The translations under genes and the position numbers were made by a program. Below are positions 33,723 to 46,318 of a stretch of 64,000 nucleotides of DNA, in pieces. This DNA comes from Polysphondylium violaceum (taxonomy: Eukaryota > Evosea > Eumycetozoa > Dictyosteliales > Dictyosteliaceae), in assembly GCA_000277445.1 (NCBI GenBank), contig AJWJ01000067.1, forward strand, positions 1 to 64,000. The letters run 5' to 3'. Within the stretch, counting starts at the first letter, position 1. Each line of letters starts with the position of its first letter. A model generated the notes under the pieces. It was given only the letters and a program-made list of their open reading frames with translations. It was not told the origin of the DNA and did no database searches.

Positions 33723-34180
33723 ATGAACTTTTTATTTGGCGAGAAAACATGTTTTGTCGTTCACGGCTATCCTTCTTGTAAGTTGCAATTACACATCGAT
33801 GCATATGCAAATGAAAAAAATGAAAAAAATGAAAAAATCTGATACCACTCTCCACACACTTTTTCTTATCAATCAAGCAACACAACCATGACATACTAAT
33901 GATAATAATAATGATCATAGGTCCATATTATCAGAAAGCACAGAAATTAGGACAAGCTATTGAAAAAAAAAATTCTAGAATTCAGGTAGATTATATAGAG
34001 GTCGATAGAGAGGAATGGAAAGATTATATAGAAAAAGAGAGAATGGAGTTAAAAGAACATAGAGCACACTATCATTATACCTGTCCTCTGGTTGTTGAGG
34101 GTTGTGATGATGAGGCTAAACTATTTGTTGGTGGATATGCAGAGTTTTTAGCTCAAAGTAGAAAAAGAAAGTTGGTTTAA
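33723..34180 (+). CDS. Glutaredoxin-like protein with CPYY active site
   Basis: Two exons, 33723-33777 and 33921-34180, across a 143-bp intron, give 104 residues. The start MNFLFGEKTCFVVHGYPSC runs into PYYQKAQKLGQAIEKKN, so the active site is C-P-Y-Y, a monothiol form with only the first Cys, split by the intron (T|GT). The thioredoxin-like fold is supported by beta1 VVHGYPS, a cis-Pro element TCPLVV and a final LFVGGYAEFLA helix. Glutaredoxins reduce mixed disulfides with glutathione or carry Fe-S clusters. The segment between DREEWKDYIEKE and TCPLVV is longer and more charged than usual. I would place it with the small, poorly studied glutaredoxin-like proteins of protists. Confidence 0.78.
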
Positions 34181-34369
34181 AGAAAAAAAGAGATACATTT
34201 ATCTCACAAACTAGACATAATCTATCGACTGAAAGCACAAGTATACGGAAAGATGATCATCAAAATATAGTTTTATAAATAAATCAATAAAGAATCGGTT
34301 CTCTTTCTTTCTATGTATGTTTTGTATATATAAATAATCGATTGTGTTGTTGTTTTATTATTATTATTA

Positions 34370-34749
34370 TTATTCTTGTGTTGATGGTGCTTTGGTATTT
34401 AAAGTTAAGCCGTGAAGTGATGGGATAACATCTTTTAAAATTGAATTTACTTGTCTATGTTGATTTAAAATAGATTTACCTTTAAATTCTTCTGAAACAA
34501 TATCGATTCTATACATTGATCCACAACCACCTTGAAGATGTTTACTATAATTAGAGTTGATCATAGTCTTTACATATGTTCCTACCACTACTTACCAGAC
34601 ATATCAATAACATCTAATGAAATGGGCTTTAATTGATCAACCAATAAGGATCTAATTTTATTACCTTTAGCATCATCTGAGGCAGTTGAAAAAGATCTCT
34701 TTAAATATTGATTTCCTAGCGATGATAAACTTTTAAATGATCTTTGCAT
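34370..34749 (-). CDS. bola3: BolA-like protein 3, mitochondrial
   Basis: Two exons, 34596-34749 and 34370-34530, across a 65-bp intron, give 104 residues. A basic, Ser-rich mitochondrial presequence ([20 protein letters not shown]) leads into [20 protein letters not shown], then after the junction [20 protein letters not shown] and [21 protein letters not shown]. The SGGCG-S-MY, EEFKGKS and QHR-VN elements are the BolA core, and GGCG with its Cys and the later His are the cluster ligands used with monothiol glutaredoxin 5. The protein helps mature mitochondrial Fe-S proteins. The acceptor chosen is the only one that restores the GGCG motif. Confidence 0.92.
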
Positions 34750-34970
34750 TTTATTTAATATATATATGATGTTTTTTTCAAGTAATATGAAATCAATCCC
34801 AAATACAAAAAAAAAAAAAAAAATCTTACCCATCTCCACATTTTTTTTTACATTATTATCATTACTAAAGAAAAATTAGATATATCTATAGATCGAGAGT
34901 ATTATCTCCATAAATGATTGAAAATTTGTATATTTGAATCACCAAATAACAAAAAATACAGTTTAATTTA

Positions 34971-37900
34971 TTAAAGATGTCTTTTTGCTTTAAAATAAAA
35001 TACACGGAGTTTAATTGATCTTTTTTGGATGACAAAAATGACAGCAGCGATCAATATCAATAAAAATACAGCAGATCCAATTGCAATACCAACTATTTGG
35101 GCAGCAGTAAGACCATTGGATTTTAATGTTTCAGGAGCACAAATAGAGCCTTGTTTAGTGTTGGCAGAACGAGAATCTATTAATACAGAGAAATCAGGAT
35201 CAATACGAACAAATCTCTGATAGAATGGAATATTGATTGCAATGAATGAATTGGTAGAGTTGGTTGTCTGGATGCTGGTATCACTTGATATTTTGTTGCT
35301 GATAGATCTGATACGACTATCTAGGATACCTCTTCTTATAAATCTACCATATAAACTAACATCATTGATTTGTACACGACAATAATCAACTTCTTGGTCA
35401 GAGGCAGAGTCATTGATGGAACATGAATCCTTGTCATTTGATTCAATCTCTGCTTTCATGACTAGCTCAAGTATATTTAGTTGTGATTTAAATTGATAGG
35501 GACCTATATCGATGGTGTACTTGATAGAATTTGGTTGCATAACAATAGATGTACCAGCAAATGTAACATTTGTAATTTGATCATATTTTTCAACAGTGAC
35601 TTTAATCTCTGTTGTTTGGACAATAGTTGAATAAATAAAGACATTATCTGAATTACTATAATTCCAATTTTGGAATTTAGTTTCATAAACAATTTGACCA
35701 TTGTTGTCTACTTCTCTTAAAGCATAAATAGAGACTAAACTTGATAGGGTACTGTATTCAATAACTACATTGGGTTTTCCAGGATCAACGCTTGTTGTAG
35801 AGTTATTAACCAATTTTAAGGTACAATCAATTCCATAGTATGGTGAAATACAAACACAATATCCATTCTTGCAAGTACCTTGTGTAGAACCACCACATTG
35901 TGAATCCAAACTACATTGCATTGTATTTTCATTTGATGTAGGATCAATCTCTGGTGGAATATTTACCGTGAGTTGATAAATATCTGATGCAACACCATCG
36001 ACAAATAATTGAATGCCAACATTGTTTCCATCGAATGAATTTATCTTATCAGTAATAATCATATCCCAAGTAAATAGAACAAATTCATTTATAAGGTAGC
36101 TATTACCATTGGATTGAATAACCTTGATACTGGTACTTGAGGAATCGATACCAAATCTTTGACCTTGAATTGTTACTTTTTGATTTGAAGTTGTGATTGG
36201 TGTTAGAGATAATAGGATAGGATATGTATTAATTACTGAATCAATCTTGTAGGGCAAGCTAATATCTGATAATTCTTTAGCAGTATAACCTCTCTTATTC
36301 ATTACATTATCATAAATATTATAGATAGAGATCAATACAGGAAGAGGTGCGCCATACCCTCCTGGAATATTAATCACACACTTGTAAGTAACGAGGGTGT
36401 TGATCCCATTTAAATCTTGGTGTGTTGTTACTATACTACAAACATTCCCTAGTACTTCGAAATGCATTGATGTAAGATATATATTTGGTAAATGTCTTAA
36501 TGAAATTCCAGAACCATTATCTTCTTCATTTACAGTGAATTCAAATGTAATTGATGTTGTTGTTTCATTGATTATATCGGGTGTGAATTTTAATAGACTG
36601 ACGACAGGGGCTGTTTTATCTGTAGGGGTGAGTGCAACTGTTTGAATTGTTGGTAATGTAGTTATATCAAAATCCATTAAAGGACTCACATCATCATATG
36701 ATGGATAAATGCCTACATTACCAATTTTATCTTCAAGACGTGCATAAGCAATATAGAATTTCTGAGCAACATCGGTTGGTTTTATAGGAATGACTAATAA
36801 ATATGATGAGCTTTGTTCATCTCCAGCAGTGGCGTTTGCATAGGTAATGGTGAAATTATAACCTTGAAGATCCATATTACTTTTAATAGTAAAAAGTCCT
36901 TCTTTGAAACCAGATGGATCATAAATAGTGATTAGAAAACTAATTTGAGTATTTGTAGAAACATCAACATTTTGAGAAGGTAAAACCACAACACCAGTGA
37001 CGACGGGGGTGAGCATATCTGCATTTTCAGAGACAACTCTAAGTTCACTTTTTGAAAAGAATCCATTATATAAGCGGACATTGTCAACATTAAGAGGATC
37101 AATTTTATATCCAATTACACCTGTAAAACGTTTAGCGGGTATAGTGAAATCAATCCTATAACAATCGGCAATTTTATCCCAAACAGAGAAATAGGTCTTT
37201 TCATCCAAGTAGGGTCCATTATTATACTTTTTGAAATGAAGATTGAAATTGGGTGTAAATGATAAAACATAATCATGTTTTAAAGAGTTTAGAGAGATAT
37301 AAATAGAATTTTCTACTGGTCCCAAAGTAACATTGACATCATTAATTTTAAAATAGATATCTGAAATAAATGAAGGCCAAGCTGGCATTGTGTTGGGATT
37401 TGTTGGGATAACGCCACCATATTTGTTGAATAGTTGATAACTTTCAAAATTAACAACTTGAAGACGGTGATTATAAATTGAAACGACCATGTTACCAATG
37501 GCATTATTCAATTCTCTTTTAGAAAAGGATCTCCTGAATATTCCTTTGGATAATGTGCCTGCCACCAAATGTCTTGGTAAAATTTCCAAATTTATTCGAT
37601 TAATATCAAATGTTATGGAAATCATCGAGATGTAGCCGTTGGGTGATTGTTGTTGAGCACTAATAGTAAAAATATATTCAGAGGCTCCTTCTTGAATTTC
37701 AAAACTATTCATTTCTGGTAATGGCTCAGAAACTACAGTTCCAATATTAAGATTTGATTGCGCTTGAATATTGGTATATTGTTTTTTAAAAGACACGATA
37801 TAGGGTGCATTTAAATCGTTTGAAGTTGGAAACAAAAAGGCAAAATCCATAAGTAGAGGGTCACTCCCCATAACACCAAAAGGATATTGAGCATTGATTA

Positions 37901-39082
37901 CAGATGTCTTGTCAACTGAATATTCTCTTTTCAAATAATAGGTTCCTTCAAATATCGTAGCTTTAACAGTTATTCTTACGATATTGACATTTTTCAAGGA
38001 GAGGGTTGTTGATACCAAACCTGGAAGCACACTAAATCCTTTGTAGGTGCATGTCATAGAGTTTATATTTTCCCAAGCCATAGTAGAACTTTTAAAAGAG
38101 TAGAGGTAAAAAGTTTGGGGAGTGGATAAATCTGGATTATGTCCAATCATTAAATAGGTGGCATTTGATGGATTGCCATAGATTGGTAATAATATCTTGG
38201 CGCCCGATACCTGCCCATTATCAGCTCTGAGATCATATAGATTATTGACCGAGTCGACTCTAAATGTCAAGTAACTGTGATAATAAGGAACGTTGATACA
38301 TGAAGATGGGGCTACTAGGTTTGTGATAGATTCCAAGTTGTAAGAGCTATTGACAAAGGTGTTTATATTATAGGGAAAAGCTTGACCATAGGAATCTATA
38401 AGTGCAATAGACAAAGAAGGTCCTTTTAAAATATTATATGCAATATCTGATGGAAACAATGTAAAGCTTGGTTCCACCAATTCAAGTCCATAGTTTTGAA
38501 AATTCAACTGCATAAAATGATCATATTTAAATTTACCTGCCAATATACTCTTTCCAAACAAATCAAGTTGAGGATAAAATTTTGGAATATGTTCAATTTG
38601 AAGTGGAGGAAGTTGATCTACATATTTTTTCATTAGTATATGGAATTATTATCATCATTATTTTAAAATACCTACTTGGACATATATATGAAGTAAAATT
38701 AAAAAATGTTTGGGTAATACCATTGGGTGGGAAATAGGATAAATCAATGTACCCAATACCGTTTAAAGAAGGTACCTGAACGGTTGTCTTGTAGAAAAAA
38801 ACTCTATCAAAGGAGCTTACCAAAATATTACTAGTAACTGTTGCCGATAAGCCTAGTGTGGTATTGCCTGTATCACCTGTAGAATTTACCATTATATAAA
38901 GAGTTTTTGTACATACTCCATTGTATGGATAATAGTTATTTTTAGCTTCATTATATTGATAATTTTTAATTTCTAAAGAGTAAACTGTATTTTTTAATAT
39001 TGTTAGTATTTTTATAATTTATCTTGAATACTCTATATTTACCAATAGATAAAAAGATAATAAAAATTATAATAAACTTCAT
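34971..39082 (-). CDS. ComC-like TIG/EGF membrane protein 1
   Basis: Three exons, 39043-39082, 38676-38984 and 34971-38617, give 1331 residues. The signal peptide is MKFIIIFIIFLSI. A very long extracellular part of repeated beta-rich units follows, then one IPT/TIG domain (about 912-1005, LLSLTPITTSNQKVTIQGQRF), an EGF-like module (about 1016-1046, CGGSTQGTCKNGYCVCISPY), a conserved membrane-proximal domain (VVIEYSTLSSLVSIYALREV, RFVRIDPDFSVLIDS) and one membrane segment (about 1290-1312) with a short basic tail. Dictyostelids have many such TIG/EGF proteins, of which ComC is known in D. discoideum; roles are in adhesion or cell communication. It is the first of three tandem paralogs on the minus strand. 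Confidence 0.85.
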
Positions 39083-39286
39083 TTTCTCTCTTTATATATT
39101 TCAAATAGATATTTTTTTAAAGAAATCAAATCTTTTCAAAGATCCCTTTTTTTTTGAAAAAAAAATTTGGTAAATAGTTTTTCATTATAAAAAAAAAAAT
39201 CTCAATTTGCGAAATTCAAAATTGATTATGGAAATTATTTAGATTTATTCTAATCAATATTTAGATAAGAACAATAACCGCTTAAT
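39083..39286. other. Short spacer
   Basis: AT-rich with A and T runs at 39110-39120 and 39150-39200. Contains the TIG/EGF gene 1 promoter. Nothing else seen. Confidence 0.5.
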
Positions 39287-40570
39287 CTAATGAGTAGAGT
39301 TGATAAAATAATTTGGTACAGCGACAAGAATACATTTACGATTTGTAGTTGATAATTTTGCTTGATCGACAATCTTTGTGTCCATTGTACTGCCATGAAG
39401 ACATTTAATATGAATGTAGAGATAAACAAGAGTGTCATTGAGATCAAGAATGGATTTAATTATATTGATACTCATAAAATCAAAGCCCATGCAAGTATTT
39501 GATGGATTTGTTGTTGCCAAACATTTGGATGAAATCATTGGCAAAGGCTTTAAAGTACTTTGAGGGAAAAGAGATTTCATTTCCGTCGTTATGCAATATG
39601 CCACAATGGCCATCGTGAACAAAGAGATACTCGAGGGTAGTTTTATCAGATAAAACTTTACGAGTTTTGTCCCACAAGTCTTTAGTGACGAGATCGAAAC
39701 GCAATTCGTCGAGATTAAGAGAGTCATAGTCCATTGTTGGTGAGGCAACAGAGATCTTTTTCTTTTCTTGATCCTTTGGTTTGTAGAGAGTGATAATAGG
39801 GGTGAGGTCAACTTGGCACTTGATAGACTTGAGCTTTGGGGACAAGAGAAAACGGTACATGGCCAACAAGCTAATTGTATCGTCATCGATACGAATGTGC
39901 TTGTAGTTTGAGTTAAGAGCAGCAATGATAGGGTAAACACCTAAACGAAGGCAACAGCTTTGGACCTCTTGGTAAAGATTAAGGAGGTATAATCTAGTGG
40001 GCTTGAGGTACTTTACCAAATGGACAATTTGATCAAAGGTAAACATGGGGTGAAAGTCGGCAAGAGGAATCTTGAGATTAGAGACTCTGTGAGGAAAAGC
40101 GATTTTTGATTTCAAGATACTCTTGATTCTTTGAAAGCCACTGAATGGTTGGGTGGTAATGGTGTAGAGATCAAGATCAAATTTTAGAGAACGTTGTTTA
40201 ATTGATTTAAACTCTTTCAACATTGCAATGATAGGGATATGTTCCAAGATATTTCTATCGGTATTGAGAATCTTGATTCTCTTTAACAACGGGAAATCAT
40301 TCTTGAGTTCGGTAAACAAACTTGACTCTTGGACATCCAATATCTCGATGGCAACTTTTTTGACTTGTTTCTTTTTGTACAATAGTAAATGTTGTTTGGC
40401 ATTGGCAGTCTTGGATTTTGGTGGATAACGTGGAGTTGGTTTAATAGAGGTTCTTCTCTTGGGGTCTTGATACAAACGACTACCATAGACATTATTGATA
40501 TTGATATAATTGTTGATTAATATCTCTTTTGACAGATACCAAAGAAATCCCAACAAACAAGTACATAGTT
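39287..40570 (-). pseudogene. Dictyostelid F-box/LRR-like family gene, probably frame-broken
   Basis: A 358-codon frame (stop at 39480) carries leucine-rich helix/strand text such as LLKRIKILNTDRNILEHIPI, DFHPMFTFDQIVHLVKYLKP and LRFDLVTKDLWDKTRKVLSD, as in the large dictyostelid FNIP/LRR-like families. Two defects are visible. First, no ATG opens the frame: upstream in-frame sequence runs into TAA at about 40584, and the only good splice candidate (from an ATG near 40680) joins out of phase. Second, the frame ends abruptly at KYLHGL, while the next frame continues GFDFMSINIIKSILDLNDTL to a stop at 39287, so a one-base insertion in the GGG at about 39487 is likely. It is either a recent pseudogene or a place with sequence errors. 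Confidence 0.5.
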
Positions 40571-40903
40571 TGGAACCTTTTTAAGATGAAAAGTACGATC
40601 ATGATCTGCTTCCTTTTGTTCAATAACATAAACATTTTGTAATATTACTTGATATATATATCCATAGTCAAAGTAGTCATAATCGTAATATTATTTATAT
40701 ATATAAAAAGAAATAAGAGAATAAAAACAAAAGAGATAATAGATACAAATATTTACAAAAAAGAGATAATAGAAACAAATAATTAGAGATGACAAAATGA
40801 AAAAATGAATGAAGAGTAGCGAGGTTGGATTTATATAGAAATATGAAACAAGTGTACATATCCAAAAAAATAAACACCTTTCCTGAATAATTATTTGAAG
40901 GGT
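40571..40903. other. Spacer, nothing firm
   Basis: Purine-rich/AT-rich stretch with repeated AAAAGAGATAATAG units (about 40728-40785). Should include the 5' region of the previous entry and the 3' flank of the next receptor gene. Confidence 0.4.
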
Positions 40904-43900
40904 TTATTTTGCCACAATTCTTCTTAGTTTGATACCTATCGTTTTGTCATCAAACTTTTTTACGATAATGAATACGATGAGACCAACGAGTAGGATGAGA
41001 AACACGACACCGCCTACCACTATACCTGCAATTTGGGCGGCTGAGAGGCCTGCAGAGGGCGAGGCACAGATGGACCCTGATCGAGAGGCTGCGGGCACAG
41101 AGTCGATCAACACGGAGAAATCGGGATCGAGGCGGACGAATCGTTTGTAGGGCGGGATATTGATACCGACCAACACGGTGGTGTTCGAGTGGCTGGCGGC
41201 GGGGGGATACACAGTGTTTGTGATGGCCTTTATACGGCTGTCCACCACACACCGCTTGATGAATCTGCCGTAGAGACTGATGTTGTTGATTTGCACACGC
41301 AGGTAATCAGAGTCTGAAGCTCGATCGGTGCCTTGGTCATTGGCCAAACACGTGTCGGTGTCTTGGGACCCGACAGCAGCCTTGATTACCAATTGCAGGC
41401 TATTGAGCTGACTACTGAATGGGTAGGGTCCCATGTCGATCGTGTATTTGACTGACGAGGGCTGCATGACTAGCGATGTGCCGGCAAATGCCACTGTGGT
41501 CTCTTTGTCAAACTGTTCCAAAACGACCCTGATTTCTGTTTGTTTGACTCTGGTCATGTAGTAATACATGCTTCCATTTTGTGTATAATTCCATTGGTCA
41601 AAGACGGTCTCAGACAGTAGATTGTCTGCTTGATCCAGTTCTTTTAATGAATAGATAGAGACTAGGCTTGATAAAGAGCTATAGCCAATGGCCACGGAGG
41701 GATGGTCAGGATCTACCGTTTGGGTGGTGTTGTCGACAACCGTTGACGAGCAATCGATGCCGTAGTAGGGTTTAATGCAGACACATGAGCCGCCATTGCA
41801 TACACCATGGGCAGCGCCACCGCACTGGGCGTCGCTGGTACAATAGACTGGATTTTCATTAGAGCTGCCAGTTGAAGACTCGATGGGTATTGAAAATACG
41901 TTGGACCCAATTCCATCGACAATCACCTGAATAGACAATGTCTTGCCATCGTAGGAATCAATTTCATCAGTGACAATGGTGTTTTGTGAATGTGCAATGA
42001 ATCGATTGATAGAGTAACTTGATCCAGTCGACTGTATAACCTTGATGGAGACAATGTTGGCGGGAGAGAGTCCAAAGTTCAAACCTTTGATGACAATGGG
42101 AGCAATACCGTCAAAGGTTGACACCCAAACAATGGTTGGCGTTGCGGTGAAATCCAATTGACTGGGTAAATTGATCTTTTCCAACTCGACAGAGGAATAG
42201 CCCCGGAGATTCAGAGATATGTCGACGAGATTGTACACAGAGACAAACACTGGAAGAGGGGCACCAAACTTGGGTGGCAAGGAGATTGTGCATTGGTAGC
42301 TAATGGCCTTTCCTTGGGTACCAATGATAGTGCTGGCGTTTCCAATGATCTCCATGTTCCACGAGGTGAGGTAGACCGATGGAAGGTGTCTCTGGGAAAT
42401 GGCCACGTCGTCTTGGACGGTAAAAGTGATGGTGACAGAATTTGTTGTGGGCGAGAGATCAAGCGATGTAATGTGGGGAGCGTCGATGTCGGTGGAGGGA
42501 GTGTATTGTGTGATTGACAGTTTGTGTAAAGCACCGTGATCAAAGAGCATAAAGGGACTCACGTCGTTGTATGAGGGATAGATGGCTTTGTTGCCCGAGT
42601 TATCTTCTAGCTGCATGTAAGCCAGATAGAATTGCTGCGTTATGTCGTTTGCTGTCACAGGGAATTTTAGCACGTAGTAGCCGTCATACATGTCACCCGA
42701 GACTGCATCGGCAGGTGTGATGCTAAAGTTGTATCCTTGTAGATCATATTGACTCTTTATAACTACAATGCCTTTCTTGAACCCTAGTATCTCGTCCAGG
42801 ATGTTGATCTTGAAGCCCAATTTAACCACACCCGGGGACAGGGGGTCTGGAACTTCGGAATATGATTGGATCGACTTGACAATTGGTGGCAACATGTCTG
42901 CATTACTTGATGTGACACGCAGCTCTGTGGTAGGTCCTCTGAGGCCAAATATCACAGTGTTGTCGACATTGAAAGGATAGATTTTGTAGCTGATGGTGGA
43001 GGTGAATCTCTTTTCCGGGATAATAAACTCTATTCTGTGCACTTGGAGAGAAGTGTCCCAGACAGAGTAGTACGTGGTGTCGTCCAGTAAGTCGGCCTGG
43101 TTATCAAACTGGCTATAGTGCAGGTAAAAGCTAGGAGTAAACGAAAACAGTGCCGTCTGTGGCTTGGATGTCGAGACATTAATGTACAGGGTATTTTGCA
43201 CAGGACCATCTTGTACATTGACGTTGTTGCTCTGAAATTGGAACACAGTGATAGTGTCTGGCAAGAAAGGAATAAAACAAGGGTTGGCTGGCACAATGTG
43301 GCCGTATTTGTTGTAGACCATATCTGTTCTATGAGTCGAGGCATTCATGTGATTGTTGTAGACCGTAAACTCGAGCTCTCTATTCCACCGGATCAACAAA
43401 CGTTTGGACACCGATTTCAGATAGCGTCCGTTAAAACTAGTGCCTTCAACGAGATCAGATTGTGTTATATCTATGTAACCAGAAATAGATGCGATAGAGA
43501 TATGACTAACGGTACCAGTGGTGCTAGATAGTGGCATAGAGGCACCAATGAGAAAAATAACCTCATCAGGAGATTCTGTGATTTGAATAGAGTCGAGGAG
43601 GGGTGCGACGTTTTGCACATTAGTACCCATCGATACCGAGCCTACAAACTGGGGGTTAAAGGGTGGTGCAAACCTAATAGAAAAGACTTGATTGAGGTTG
43701 GTCAGAGACGGAAAGACAGCGTCATAGGTGACGTGGGTCGCGTTTGCTGACGAGATACCAAATGGATACGCAGAATAGGTGGTGGCTGTGCTTTGTTGGG
43801 ACCCTATCACTGTATCTTTCCTGATGAGAATTGGGTCTTGTGTATGTTTATAGGTCATACGCACACCAAACGACGGTGTCTTGGTGTCAAACACGGGGAG

Positions 43901-45019
43901 GGTGCCGGTGATGTCCACTGATTGAAGCTTAAAATTACAGGTCGTCGAGTCTAATGTGACTAATTGTAAATTAGCAACAACAGATGACAAATCATATGTG
44001 TAACTGCCTGTGCTGCTCTGCGAATTGGGTCTGATCATGAGATAGGTGGCGTTGGTGTTGGTACCAAGGATAGGCAACACCAAGACGGCGTTGGCAGCCC
44101 CTCCGGTAACACCCAAAAACGTTGGCGTCGAGGGTCCTACACTGGTTGAAAATCTAAAATAACTGTGATAATAGTTTACGTCCACGCAAGAGGTTGGATA
44201 CGATTGTTGTGTCACCAGAGTAGCTAAATTGAAGGCCGACGTAAGAAACGTCTTTAGCTGAATCTGTCCGCTATGTCCAAGAGTATCTTGAATATTTATA
44301 TTATAATCGGAAAAGAGTTGAAAGATGTTTAAAGTAAATGTGAAAACAGTTCTTTTGATATCGACAATCTGGAGATTTACACTCGGTGTCTGAATACCCA
44401 TATAGTATTGATAATCACTAAAGGTTCTAACTGTCGAATAGAATCCTTTAGGATTCTTCTGAGGGTATATCTCCAAGTTTCCCACGCTATTTAAAAAAGG
44501 TGCCGAGTCTATATTCATGATAGAGATATTCGTTAATGATGAACTAAAGATCAATGATCTATCTTGAATATCTATTCTTACCTGAACAAACTAAATTAGT
44601 GAAAAAGTTTAGATAACTATAGTGTCGGGATTTGTCGTCATAGAGATTAAGGTTCTCTGAAATGTTGCTGGATGAGGGTTGAATTGATATTGTAAACTTC
44701 AACACCTGTATTCTGTCAAATGTAGACACCAATTGTTGATTGAAAGCAGCATTTGAACCGAAATTAATATCTAGATCATCGGTTATGTTTACTAAAACAA
44801 ATAAAGTTCTCTGACATTTGCCACCACTGGGATAATCATAGTTTGCCGTTTGAAATGGTGTAACATCTTTAACATCTGTTATTCCTGATCTAACATTTAT
44901 GACTAGAATACATTTAGATATTGTTAATATATTATCTATATATCTACCTATCTATGCGTCATGTATCTATTCTTACCTAAACACAAGAATAATAGCAGTA
45001 TTGTTGTATATCTATCCAT
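40904..45019 (-). CDS. ComC-like TIG/EGF membrane protein 2
   Basis: Three exons, 44977-45019, 44582-44902 and 40904-44508, give 1322 residues. The second intron (73 bp) ends at ...GAATATAG and restores the frame; other nearby AG sites give stops. The layout follows paralog 1: signal peptide (MDRYTTILLLFLCL), repeated beta-rich ectodomain, TIG (PTIVWVSTFDGIAPIVIKGL), EGF (about 1007-1035, CGGAAHGVCNGGSCVCIKPY), conserved membrane-proximal block (VAIGYSSLSSLVSIYSLKEL, RFVRLDPDFSVLIDS), membrane segment (about 1279-1303, IAGIVVGGVVFLILLVGLIV) and basic tail. Odd: its codons are much richer in G and C than those of paralogs 1 and 3, especially at 40950-43300, although protein similarity to paralog 1 is high. 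Confidence 0.86.
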
Positions 45020-45330
45020 TTTGCTTAAAGTAGATAGGTGTAAATATTAGGAAAATATTCATTGTTACACAAGCCATATACATTAGGGGTAAAAATACCC
45101 AAGCTGGATATTTTGAAAAAAAAAAGGGGGCGGGAGTCCCAAAAAAAAAAAAGAAATGTTTAATTTAAAAAATTTTTTTTAAAGGAGATATTTTTTAGTT
45201 GTGTGGATAAAGTTTATAAACAACCATCTATGCATGTTAATCCAAATAAGCCCAAGATGTCAATGATAAAAATGATCAGGTATTTTATTTAATAAATAAA
45301 ACAAATTAAAGTACAAAAGGTATAAATTAT
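45020..45330. other. Spacer between TIG/EGF 2 and the first hss-type gene
   Basis: 311 bp with a short G/A run (AAAAAAAGGGGGCGGGAG at about 45117) and T-runs. It holds the receptor promoter and the 3' flank of the hss-type gene. Confidence 0.5.
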
Positions 45331-45676
45331 TTAATAACAACCAGAGTGACAAACACCACCTAATAAATCGGTGACTAAATTGCTGGCAACAACACCAACA
45401 CCAAAAACAGCACCACCAACAACAGTAGTAGTACCAATGAGGGCATTACCAAGTGAATTTCCAAGTGATAAACCACTACCACCACAACCACCACATGCAA
45501 TACTATTTAAACCTTGACTTGAGGAACCAGATGATTTAGAAATGGATGAAGATGTCATAGTTTTCATGGAACCACTCATAGCAGAAAGGGAGGCTAGAGT
45601 TGAAATTATTAAAGATTTGTTAATAAATTGAAAACCATAATAATAGTATACTATAATATTTACCAAAGATAGTCAT
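45331..45676 (-). CDS. hssA/2C/7E-family small protein, copy A
   Basis: Two exons, 45664-45676 (13 bp, ATGACTATCTTTG) and 45331-45593, across a 70-bp intron, give 91 residues: MTIFASLSAMSGSMKTM, a Ser-rich part, then GLNSIACGGCGGSGLSLGNS and a Gly/Val-rich hydrophobic end LLGGVCHSGCY. This matches the dictyostelid hssA/2C/7E family (MT-I/L-ASxSS... start, IACGGCGG block, Cys-rich end). D. discoideum members are numerous and developmentally expressed; their role is unknown. It is divergent from copy B (642-bp spacer). Confidence 0.88.
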
Positions 45677-45828
45677 TTTTAGAATATTAGTTCAATTGTT
45701 TAATAGAAAAGTTGATTTGATGAATTAATTAATTTTCATTTCTATCCAATTTATACTTTTTTTAATCCACTAAAAGAGAAGGAGTTTATTTTTGTTTTTT
45801 ACTGAAAACCATAGATCTATTGATGTTT

Positions 45829-45960
45829 TAAAATTTCAAAAGATACTTGTTGAGATTGTTGATGAGATTTAAAAGGTGGAGCCATACAAAGTGCTTTCAT
45901 TGGGAAGTGCTACTAGATTTTGGTGAACTAAATTCACCCTTCTCTGATTCAATTAATTAA
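45829..45960 (-). promoter_or_regulatory. hss promoter module (copy 1)
   Basis: On the minus strand it reads AATTAATTGAATCAGAGAAG, then GGTGAA...TTCACCAAAATCTAGTAGC, CACTTCCC, and AAATCTCATCAACAATCTC. The same module appears at 53860-53992 and, in a shortened variant, at 54128-54245, both in plus orientation. In this copy it faces gene A. A role as promoter is inferred from position and repetition. Confidence 0.6.
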
Positions 45961-46318
45961 AAAACTCTATCTTTTATTTCATGAAAGGGGTGATGATGAA
46001 AGATTTGATCAAATTTGGTGATAGTGGTGGGGTAAACGTTTGATTTTAAAAATATTATTCAAAAAATAAAGACGATAAGTTTTTATATCATACTAGGCAG
46101 ATAAGTAACCCAATACAAAGATATAAAAGATACCATTTTGGATTTTTTATACACCACTTCCATGAATTTATTTAATTAAGGATATTGTTTTATTATAAAA
46201 TTGAATTCACTTATTAAAATGGCTTTGCTTGAAGACTAAAAGTCTATTTAATTCCTTATTCTGTATCAAATCAAAACATAATTTAATTAACTTTCTTAAC
46301 AAACTTACAATAAAAAAA

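Noticed and set aside
44562-44581. A 19-bp intron in TIG/EGF gene 2
   Set aside because: Too short for splicing; a 73-bp intron ending at 44509 restores the same frame and matches the paralog.
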